Shown: in pieces, positions 57,096 to 64,000 of the stretch
Position numbering within the stretch: the first letter of the stretch is position 1
Layout: each line of letters starts with the position of its first letter
DNA from: Cellvibrio sp. KY-YJ-3
GTDB taxonomy: Bacteria > Pseudomonadota > Gammaproteobacteria > Pseudomonadales > Cellvibrionaceae
Assembly (NCBI RefSeq): GCF_008806955.1
Contig: NZ_CP031727.1
Location: 3,424,001 to 3,488,000, forward strand
Direction of reading: 5' to 3'
Length of the DNA stretch: 64,000 bases
Position numbers and translations under genes: made by a program
Notes under the pieces: generated by a model
Databases searched by the model: none
What the model was told of the DNA's origin: nothing
Seen by the model: the letters and a program-made list of their open reading frames with translations, nothing else

Positions 57096-58028
57096 ATGCC
57101 CAGCTTCATCAAAAAAATTCCCAGTGTTTTCTTAGGGCTCTTTTTCTCTCTAAGCATTTCCCATTGCGCAACAGCAGAACAAAAAACAGTAGTCACCAAC
57201 ATGAAATCCAACGTGCAAACGGATTACATGAACGGGCTCCTAAAGTTGGCACTTTCCTACGCCAATACAAACTATGCCTATACCTCCACACCCGAAGTTT
57301 ACTCGCGCCCAAGGGTAATGGAGTCAGTCAAATCTGGCAGTATTTCAGTGATGTGGGGGGGAACCTCGGAAGAGATGGAGCGCGATTTTATCCCCATCAG
57401 AATCGATGCCTACAGAGGCCTAATGAATCACCGACTCTTTTTCATACGTCAGGGTGATCAGGCGCGCTTCGACAATATCCAAACGCTGGATGATCTAAAA
57501 AAAATAAAAATGGGCCAAGGTCGCAGCTGGCAAGATGCGTCAATCCTCGAAAGTGCGGGTCTTGACGTTGTTAAAGCCACAAAAAAGCCCAGCCTCTATT
57601 ATATGTTAGAGGGGGGGCGCTTTGACGCATTCCCACGTGGGGCCAACGAGGTCTGGACTGAACTCACCGCCTTTCCCAACTTGGCACTGACCGTAGAAAA
57701 GCGACTGGTCTTGATTTATCCACTGCCCACTTATTTTTTTGTAACTCCCAAAGACCCAGAGTTAGCCAGAGATATAGAAAACGGGCTCGAAGCAGCTATT
57801 AAAGACGGTGCTTTTGACCGATATTTTTATGGCAGCCCTGAAGTTCAGGAGGCACTGGAAAAGGCGGATCTACCTAATCGCCGAGCCATTCGCATCAACA
57901 ACCCTTATCTCCCTAAAGCAACCCCACTGGATAGAAAAGAGCTATGGCTAGACCTGACACGCCAGGCACCAATCGAAAGCAACAATCAAGAAAATGGGAT
58001 ACAAAACGAGGAATTGCCCCAAGAGTAA
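57096..58028 (+). CDS. Solitary periplasmic binding-protein-like protein
   Basis: A 310-residue protein with a signal peptide (about 1-28, ending CATAEQ). A fold like that of amino-acid binding proteins (SBP_bac_3) follows: FDNIQTLDDLKKIKMGQGRS and LARDIENGLEAAIKDGAFD are typical. No transporter genes are adjacent. Such orphan proteins are common in Cellvibrionaceae and relatives and may act as sensors or scavengers. The C-terminus is hydrophilic. The ligand is unknown. Confidence 0.75.
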   Translation: MPSFIKKIPSVFLGLFFSLSISHCATAEQKTVVTNMKSNVQTDYMNGLLKLALSYANTNYAYTSTPEVYSRPRVMESVKSGSISVMWGGTSEEMERDFIPIRIDAYRGLMNHRLFFIRQGDQARFDNIQTLDDLKKIKMGQGRSWQDASILESAGLDVVKATKKPSLYYMLEGGRFDAFPRGANEVWTELTAFPNLALTVEKRLVLIYPLPTYFFVTPKDPELARDIENGLEAAIKDGAFDRYFYGSPEVQEALEKADLPNRRAIRINNPYLPKATPLDRKELWLDLTRQAPIESNNQENGIQNEELPQE

Positions 58029-58223
58029 AATCGCGCATTAGCCAAAAAGGAAACTTTTCGCGAAAAATATAATCCCATTCATGGTCGGCCCTAGGTTGTT
58101 TAGGGAGCCGATACTGCTTTTACCCCCCCATTTCCGCTATTATGAGAGCAACAAGTGGGGCATCCCCTCTAATCGTTCCTGCCACTTTCGCTCGTATGTA
58201 TTTGACCTTTTGAGAAGCTCTTT

Positions 58224-60332
58224 ATGCAAATTGCTGTTGTGAGATCGCTAAAATTTACACTACTCAGTGTTTTGATAAGCTTGTCGCTCCCAGGTTTAGC
58301 CGCTGTCGAAGAGCTCAAACCTAGCCCGGAGCAAAGTAAAGCCGTTACTGATCTGGTAGAAAAACTCAGCAAAGAGCATTACCGGGATCAAGAACTCAAT
58401 GACGCCCTCTCCTCTCGTTATTTAGACGAATATTTGAAATCGCTGGACAATGCGAAAAATTTCTTTTTACAAGCGGATATTAACGAATTCGAAAAGTACC
58501 GCAAAACATTTGATGATGACTATAAAAAAGGTCAATTGGATAATAGCTTCGCCATATATAACCGCTTCAACAAGCGCATGGTTGAACGCTTGGAAAAAGT
58601 TATTAAAGAGCTGGACGATCCCAAAACAAAATTTGATTTTGATGTAGAAGAATCAATTGTAATTGATCGTGAAAAGGCGGCCTGGCCAGCTACTGCGGCC
58701 GAAGCAGACAAACTGTGGCACCAATACCTCAAGTCAAACCTGCTCAATTCAATGCTGTCAGAAAAGACGCTGGAGGAAAGCAAAACAACACTGCGCAAGC
58801 GTTACGCTAATCAACTGCGCCGCCTCAAGCAGCAAACTCCCGAAGAAGCATTTAGCGTGATGATGAACTCACTCACCACACTCTATGATCCACACACCAA
58901 TTATTTATCGCCCGAAAATGCAGAGAACTTTGATATTAGTATGTCACTGGAACTACAGGGAATTGGCGCCGTATTGCAGAGCGATGAAGATTACACCAAA
59001 GTCAGTAGTTTAGTGGTGGGCGGCCCAGCGCAAAAACAAGGTCAACTAAAGCCCAACGATAAAATTGTTTCTATTGCACAGGGTATTGATGGCGAGTTTG
59101 TCGATGTAGTTGGCTGGCGCCTTGATGAAGTAGTCAAATTAATTCGCGGGCCCAAAGGCACTATTGTTCGCCTGGAAGTGATGCCTGCCGACCCAACCGC
59201 TACCGCGAACAAGCAGGTCACTATTAAACGTGAAACAGTAAAATTAGAGGATCAGGCTGCCAAAAAAGCGGTATTTGAAATTAAAAATGGTGACACCACC
59301 TTTAAACTGGGTGTTATTGATATTCCGACTTTTTATATGAATTTTGAGGCTTACCAAAAAGGCGACCCCAATTACAAAAGTACCACTCGCGACGTTTACA
59401 ACTTACTTAATGAATTAAACAAAGAAAAAGTTGACGGGATTATTATCGACTTGCGCGACAATGGTGGCGGGTCTTTACCGGAAGCAGCAATGCTCACGGA
59501 TCTGTTTGTTGACCCGGGCCCTGTTGTACAAATTCGCCAAAGCGATGACACAGTTTCGCGCAATTATCGCGCTTATCAGCCCGCTGTTTATCGCGCTCCT
59601 GTCGCCGTGCTGATCAACCGTTTAAGCGCCTCTGCATCGGAAATTTTTGCAGGGGCAATTCAAGATTACGGTCGTGGCATTGTGATTGGTTCAACCACCT
59701 TTGGTAAGGGTTCAGTGCAAAACCTGGTTGACTTAAAACATGGTCGCCTGAAGATAACTGAAGCCAAATTTTATCGCATCTCTGGTGACAGTACCCAGCA
59801 TCGCGGCGTCATCCCTGATGTCTCACTACCGAGCCTTCTGGATCCGGATGAAATCGGCGAAAGCAGTTACGACAATGCACTGCCTTGGGATCGAATTCAT
59901 CCAGCACCGCATCAAAACTATTACAACATTAGTAAATTTCTACCGCGGATTGAAACAGCGCATCAAGAGCGCTTGGCACGAGACCCTGAATTTATTTACT
60001 TGAACAAGCAAAGCGAAATATTTAAAGAAGCAGCGGCAAAAAAAGAAGTTTCTTTGCGCCTTGCAACACGTAAACAAGAACAGCAGCAGCTTGAAGAACG
60101 CATGCTGAAAATGGAGAACGAATTGCGCGCTGCGAAAGGAGAAAAACCTTACGCTGATTATGCAGCGCTCAAAGCAGACAAAGGTGGAGACGATCCGGAT
60201 GCAGAACCTGAACAAGAAAATAATAAGGAAATTAATCCCAAAGAAGATCCTTACCTGATGGAAGCCGGTCACATCCTTGCCGACTTTATTGGCCAAGTTA
60301 AAGCGCCCGAATCAAAAGTCGCACAACAGTAG
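58224..60332 (+). CDS. prc: Tail-specific protease Prc
   Basis: A 702-residue periplasmic serine protease of the S41 family. A signal peptide (about 1-27) is followed by an N-terminal helical domain (ALSSRYLDEYLKSLDNAKNF), a PDZ domain (about 238-330), the protease core and a C-terminal DUF3340-type domain. Ser470 in RLSASASEIF and Lys495 in TTFGKGSVQ form the Ser-Lys pair, with the 25-residue spacing of E. coli Prc. It degrades misfolded and peptidoglycan-related periplasmic proteins. AGAAGCTCTTT lies before the ATG. Confidence 0.96.
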   Translation: MQIAVVRSLKFTLLSVLISLSLPGLAAVEELKPSPEQSKAVTDLVEKLSKEHYRDQELNDALSSRYLDEYLKSLDNAKNFFLQADINEFEKYRKTFDDDYKKGQLDNSFAIYNRFNKRMVERLEKVIKELDDPKTKFDFDVEESIVIDREKAAWPATAAEADKLWHQYLKSNLLNSMLSEKTLEESKTTLRKRYANQLRRLKQQTPEEAFSVMMNSLTTLYDPHTNYLSPENAENFDISMSLELQGIGAVLQSDEDYTKVSSLVVGGPAQKQGQLKPNDKIVSIAQGIDGEFVDVVGWRLDEVVKLIRGPKGTIVRLEVMPADPTATANKQVTIKRETVKLEDQAAKKAVFEIKNGDTTFKLGVIDIPTFYMNFEAYQKGDPNYKSTTRDVYNLLNELNKEKVDGIIIDLRDNGGGSLPEAAMLTDLFVDPGPVVQIRQSDDTVSRNYRAYQPAVYRAPVAVLINRLSASASEIFAGAIQDYGRGIVIGSTTFGKGSVQNLVDLKHGRLKITEAKFYRISGDSTQHRGVIPDVSLPSLLDPDEIGESSYDNALPWDRIHPAPHQNYYNISKFLPRIETAHQERLARDPEFIYLNKQSEIFKEAAAKKEVSLRLATRKQEQQQLEERMLKMENELRAAKGEKPYADYAALKADKGGDDPDAEPEQENNKEINPKEDPYLMEAGHILADFIGQVKAPESKVAQQ

Positions 60333-60352
60333 TATTTTTCCTAAAAAACCCC

Positions 60353-60386
60353 AAACACCTGAGCACTTGTGCTCGGGTGTTTTTTT
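60353..60386 (+). terminator. Intrinsic terminator after prc
   Basis: 14-bp arms (60353-60366 and 60369-60382) pair with one G-T wobble and are followed by a run of T. Confidence 0.88.
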
Positions 60387-60400
60387 AAAAGAGTTTAGTT

Positions 60401-61213
60401 ATGAAGGCCATATCCTTTAACGTCAATAGTATTCGCATGCGTTTCCATCAGCTTGAAGCGGTGATTGCAAAGCACAATCCGGATTTCATTGGACTACAAG
60501 AAACTAAAGTTAACGACCCCGAGTTCCCATTGGAAACGATTCAATCGCTCGGCTATCACGTTGAATATTTCGGCCAGAAAACTCACTACGGTGTTGCTCT
60601 CCTTTCCAAATATCCATTCAAAGAAGTCATTAAAGGTTTTCCGGGCGGCGATCCGGATGCACAACGCCGTTTTATCGGTGGAGTATTCGACACGCCACTT
60701 GGTGAGATAACAATACTCAATGGTTATTTCCCTCAGGGGGAGAGCCGCGACCACGCCATAAAATTTCCAGCCAAACGAAAGTTTTATGGCGATTTGATCG
60801 ATTACCTGAAAAATTTTGAAACACCGGATAAACAACTGATCGTCATGGGTGATATGAATATCTCGCATCAGGATATTGATATCGGGATTGGTGAAGTCAA
60901 CCGCAAGCGTTGGTTAAAAACCGGTAAATGCAGTTTTTTACCTGAAGAACGTGAATGGCTGAATGAATTGCTGGCCTGGGGCTTAAAAGATAGTTTTCGC
61001 GAGCATAACCCGGAAATTTGTGACATTTTTAGCTGGTTTGATTATCGCAGCGGAGGCTTTGAGGATAACCCCAAACGCGGCCTGCGCATTGACTTGATTT
61101 TGATGACTCAAAGCCTGCTGGATAAATGTGGCGCCAGCGGAATTGATTACGATGTTCGAGGAATGGAAAAACCTTCAGATCACTGCCCTATCTGGGTTGA
61201 ACTGAAGGTTTAA
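60401..61213 (+). CDS. xthA: Exodeoxyribonuclease III
   Basis: A 270-residue metal-dependent AP endonuclease and 3' exonuclease for base-excision repair. It starts [20 protein letters not shown] and has GLQETKVND (metal glutamate), [22 protein letters not shown] and the catalytic histidine in KPSDHCPIW. The length fits E. coli XthA (268 aa). It is just behind the prc terminator and so has its own promoter. Confidence 0.96.
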   Translation: MKAISFNVNSIRMRFHQLEAVIAKHNPDFIGLQETKVNDPEFPLETIQSLGYHVEYFGQKTHYGVALLSKYPFKEVIKGFPGGDPDAQRRFIGGVFDTPLGEITILNGYFPQGESRDHAIKFPAKRKFYGDLIDYLKNFETPDKQLIVMGDMNISHQDIDIGIGEVNRKRWLKTGKCSFLPEEREWLNELLAWGLKDSFREHNPEICDIFSWFDYRSGGFEDNPKRGLRIDLILMTQSLLDKCGASGIDYDVRGMEKPSDHCPIWVELKV

Positions 61214-61302
61214 GCTTTAGAGCGATAAATCAAAAATTGTGGTTAGAACAAGCTATCAATAACACCGTGATGGCAAGAAATGACATTCACCGTGCAATAA
61301 CC

Positions 61303-62250
61303 CTATGAATACCCGGTTTCATAACCACACATTGTTGGTAAATGAAGCTTCAATATTTCCGCCAGCCGGCGTGTTGCCGGTCCGGCGAAATCGCGATCCG
61401 CAAAGGTCAAGTAAGTGGTCACCTCGCGCACCGCACCTACCTCAACCGGTAAATACTTCAAGCGCCCAGCGGCAATATCCTCATAAGTGTAAGCATCGGG
61501 TAACCAGGCATAACCAAGCCCCAACCGAATGGCATCAAGTGAGGTTTTGATATGGCTCACCGTCCAGCGCTGATCAGCCTCCTGCCAACCTTCAGTCCTG
61601 CGGCGATACTGCCCCGAATCGCGCACGATAATTTGTCGATGCTGGCGCATATCTTCATAAGTAATAGGTCGACCAAGATGCTGTAACGGGTGGTCAGGAC
61701 TAGACACACCATGCATCACAACCGTGACTAATTTTTCCCCCATAAACCCCGTAGGCACTCGTCCGCCAATCGCTAAGTCAACCTGGCGCTGCAGCAACGC
61801 ATCCTCGGTACCACTGAGTACTGACTCAAACACTTCCACCCGTGTATCCGGAAAATCCTCTGCAAAAATGGCCAAACACTGCAACACCCGCGCCGGAGGG
61901 ATGATGATATCGGCAGCGATTTTAACCAAAGGCTCGACTTGCACAGATAAACAGCCCGCCGACTTTTCCAAGCGCTCCGCTTGTTCCAATAGTTGTTTTG
62001 CCCGCCGATATAACAGCTCACCCGCTGCCGACGCTACCGCTTTACGTCCCTGCAATTGGAAAACCTTTACTCCCAGCGCCAATTCCAATTGCGATATGGC
62101 ATAAGACACTGCCGATTGGCTTTTATTGAGCAACTCAGCTGCCTTTGCATAACCGCCCGCATCGATCACCGCCAATAACGCGCGCCATTGCTCCAGAGTT
62201 ACTTTATTTTCCGTGCTGACCACCCGCGCCGGGGTTTGATCTTGTGCCAT
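61303..62250 (-). CDS. LysR-type regulator
   Basis: A 315-residue regulator with an N-terminal winged helix-turn-helix (VTLEQWRALLAVIDAGGYAK, AAELLNKSQSAVSYAISQLE) and a C-terminal effector domain. The start has GGAGCG upstream. It is divergent from the azoreductase-pirin pair across a gap of about 138 bases, a layout typical for LysR regulators that control the neighbouring genes. The effector is unknown; an electrophile or quinone would suit the context. Confidence 0.88.
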   Translation of the reverse strand: MAQDQTPARVVSTENKVTLEQWRALLAVIDAGGYAKAAELLNKSQSAVSYAISQLELALGVKVFQLQGRKAVASAAGELLYRRAKQLLEQAERLEKSAGCLSVQVEPLVKIAADIIIPPARVLQCLAIFAEDFPDTRVEVFESVLSGTEDALLQRQVDLAIGGRVPTGFMGEKLVTVVMHGVSSPDHPLQHLGRPITYEDMRQHRQIIVRDSGQYRRRTEGWQEADQRWTVSHIKTSLDAIRLGLGYAWLPDAYTYEDIAAGRLKYLPVEVGAVREVTTYLTFADRDFAGPATRRLAEILKLHLPTMCGYETGYS

Positions 62251-62388
62251 AGCGACGCTCCCACTCCAATGCCATCAAATTGATTAAATAATTAGATCAT
62301 AAGCAACCAAATATCGCTATTTATCATTCGCTCGTCAAATCATTAAATGGATACATGGCAATCAAGCCACCCCAACGAGGAATATGAC

Positions 62389-62988
62389 ATGGCAACTCTT
62401 TTACAGATCAATAGCAGTTTGTTCGGCGAGAATGGTAATTCCAGCCAACTTTCCCAAGAATTTGTACAACGCTGGAAAGCCCTAAATCCAACTGGTGAGG
62501 TAATCCTGCGCGATTTCGCCAAGGAAACTATTCCTCATCTGGATGCAACTCGGGTACAAGCACTCTTTACCCCTGAAGCAGACCGCACGACGGAACAACA
62601 AGCAGTCGTCGACTACTCGGACAAAATTATTGCCGAGATTCAAGCGGCAGATGTGATTGTGATAGGTGTACCACTCTATAATTTTGGTGTGCCTTCAACG
62701 TTGAAAGCCTACTTCGACCACATAGCTCGTGCGGGCGTCACCTTCAAGTACACCGAAACCGGCCCCGTTGGCCTGTTAAATGACAAACCTGTTTACATCA
62801 TTGCTGCTCGCGGTGGAGTTCATCAAGGTCTGCCCAGCGATACCCAAAGCCAGTTCCTGACCAACTTCCTGAGCTTTGTAGGGCTAAAAGATGTACGTTT
62901 CATTTACGCAGAGGGTCTGAACATGGGCCAAAAAGATCAAGCCTTTAGCGCCGCTAAAGCAGCAATTAGCGAAGAGGTTGCGGCTTAA
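62389..62988 (+). CDS. azoR: FMN-dependent NADH:quinone/azo reductase AzoR
   Basis: A 199-residue flavodoxin-like enzyme that reduces quinones and azo compounds in two-electron steps. FMN-binding stretches are INSSLFGENGNSSQLS, VPLYNFGVPSTLKAYFDHIA and IAARGGVH. The ATG at 62389 has GAGGA upstream; a reading from 62347 adds 14 residues of no family similarity. The pirin gene follows after 33 bases. Confidence 0.93.
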   Translation: MATLLQINSSLFGENGNSSQLSQEFVQRWKALNPTGEVILRDFAKETIPHLDATRVQALFTPEADRTTEQQAVVDYSDKIIAEIQAADVIVIGVPLYNFGVPSTLKAYFDHIARAGVTFKYTETGPVGLLNDKPVYIIAARGGVHQGLPSDTQSQFLTNFLSFVGLKDVRFIYAEGLNMGQKDQAFSAAKAAISEEVAA

Positions 62989-63021
62989 GCCGCCCTCCCA
63001 AACCTTAACGAGGAAAATATT

Positions 63022-63873
63022 ATGCAACGCCAGTTACAACAAATCCTTCAAGGGCGCGAGACCAGTGATGGTGCTGGTGTTCGCATTAAACGCAGCCTTG
63101 GGCAGCATCAACATGCGCGCTTTGATCCCTTCCTGATGCTCGATGAATTTGGTAGCAGCAGTGCAGATGATTACATCGCCGGGTTCCCTGCTCATCCACA
63201 CCGCGGATTTGAGACAGTGACCTACATGCTTGAGGGCCACATGTTGCATGAAGACCACATGGGCAACAGAGGCCATTTACGCAGCGGTGATGTGCAATGG
63301 ATGACCGCCGGGCGCGGCATTATCCACTCCGAAATGCCACAGCAGGAACATGGCTTGATGCGCGGTTTTCAGCTCTGGTTGAATTTACCCGCTGCGGAAA
63401 AAATGAAACCAGCACACTACCGTGATATTCCGGCCGCCGATATTCCACAAGCAAACTTACCGGGTGGCGGACGCATCAAGGTGATCGCCAACACAGCAGT
63501 GATCAATGACAAAATTGTCAGCGGCCCCATTCAAGGGTTAAGCACTGAAGCAATTTATTGGGATGTACATCTACCCCAGCATGCAGAGTTCAATCATGCC
63601 ATTCCAAGCGAGCACAATACTTTCATCTACGTGTATGAAGGCGATGTTGCAATCGGTGAAGATAGACGTAAGCTCACGCAAGGCAATGCAGGTCTGTTAA
63701 GCAAAGGGGATGAACTGAAAGTACAAGCACTCGGCGCAGACACCCGCTTTTTGGTGATTTCAGGTAAACCCATCAAAGAGCCGATTGTGCAGTACGGCCC
63801 GTTTGTGATGAATACTACGGATGAAATTGAACAAGCTATTCAGGATTATCGCGCGGGAACCCTGGCTAGCTGA
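63022..63873 (+). CDS. Pirin family protein
   Basis: A 283-residue bicupin protein. The N-terminal cupin has the metal ligands in PHRGFETVTYMLEGHMLHED and HSEMPQQE, as in Pirin and YhaK/YhhW. The C-terminal cupin (about 150-283) includes HNTFIYVYEGDVAIGE. Some bacterial pirins have quercetinase activity and others modulate central metabolism. Pairing with azoR points to quinone or flavonoid-type redox chemistry. CGAGGAAA precedes the ATG. Confidence 0.92.
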   Translation: MQRQLQQILQGRETSDGAGVRIKRSLGQHQHARFDPFLMLDEFGSSSADDYIAGFPAHPHRGFETVTYMLEGHMLHEDHMGNRGHLRSGDVQWMTAGRGIIHSEMPQQEHGLMRGFQLWLNLPAAEKMKPAHYRDIPAADIPQANLPGGGRIKVIANTAVINDKIVSGPIQGLSTEAIYWDVHLPQHAEFNHAIPSEHNTFIYVYEGDVAIGEDRRKLTQGNAGLLSKGDELKVQALGADTRFLVISGKPIKEPIVQYGPFVMNTTDEIEQAIQDYRAGTLAS

Positions 63874-63924
63874 ATGAAATAATGTATCGATAACGGCTAT
63901 TGCAGGCGCTATCGATACAGCAAA

Positions 63925-64000
63925 TTAATAATCTAAAACCATGGTTTGATAACGGCGACGCCCCAGTGGCCTCGCTTGATGCGCGGCTAACCTGGCTTGC
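63925..64000 (-). CDS. Possible 3' end of a minus-strand gene (partial)
   Basis: On the minus strand an open frame enters from the window edge and ends at 63925 with ...RRRYQTMVLDY. It is convergent with the pirin gene. Between them is an inverted pair GTATCGATA/TATCGATAC (63884-63892 and 63910-63918) that could act as a weak terminator. Only about 24 codons are visible and no function can be given. Confidence 0.35.
   Translation of the reverse strand, partial: QARLAAHQARPLGRRRYQTMVLDY

Noticed and set aside
1..64000. CRISPR array, prophage or insertion sequence
   Set aside because: No regularly spaced repeats, transposase, integrase or phage structural gene was seen on either strand.

Overview
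The window reads as the chromosome of a gammaproteobacterium close to the Pseudomonas/Cellvibrio group, most likely a member of the Cellvibrionaceae. The evidence is gene order. The block leuC-leuD-leuB-asd-fimV-truA-trpF-...-accD-folC-(SPOR protein)-cvpA-purF-metZ, and the pairings comEC/lolCDE/PilZ, sthA/nqr and mfd/csiV, match the arrangement known from Pseudomonas. Here trpB and trpA sit between trpF and accD. The assignment is an inference; the window has no rRNA.

Region 1 (1-7.0 kb) is the accessory part. It holds an OLD-type ATPase/Toprim nuclease, a 73-residue membrane protein, an unusual stand-alone type I signal peptidase and a further membrane protein. The gaps between them carry three related copies of a repeat, the first inside a miniature element with nested inverted repeats. 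A methyltransferase, a sulfotransferase, a YjbR-like protein and a GT-C type membrane glycosyltransferase follow.

Region 2 (7.0-18.2 kb) holds moeA, two small membrane proteins, comEC, a DUF2062 protein, the lipoprotein-release operon lolCDE, a PilZ protein, a small periplasmic protein and sthA. Region 3 (18.2-29.4 kb) is the sodium-pumping NADH:quinone reductase operon nqrABCDEF with its maturation gene nqrM, behind a leader of roughly 300 nt, divergent from mfd-csiV. Region 4 (29.4-33.8 kb) holds a cold-shock protein, mgsA, htpG with a clear sigma-32 promoter, tRNA-Val(GAC) and metZ.

Region 5 (33.8-50.7 kb) is a long minus-strand run of biosynthesis genes: purF, cvpA, a SPOR protein, folC, accD, trpA, trpB, trpF, truA, fimV, asd, leuB, leuD and leuC. 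A divergent LysR gene flanks it, with a palindromic site centred about 65 bp upstream of the predicted leuC start of transcription. Region 6 (50.8-64 kb) is mixed: an outer-membrane beta-barrel protein, a PlpD-like patatin autotransporter, DAHP synthase, an unrecognised protein, a solitary binding protein, the Prc protease, exonuclease III, and a redox cluster of LysR, azoreductase and pirin.

Most of the window is ordinary core genome. No CRISPR array, transposase, phage gene or obvious multi-gene novel system is visible. The places most worth a second look are the repeat-punctuated first 3 kb with the OLD nuclease, the nqr leader, the triplicated start region of lolD and the leu regulatory region.
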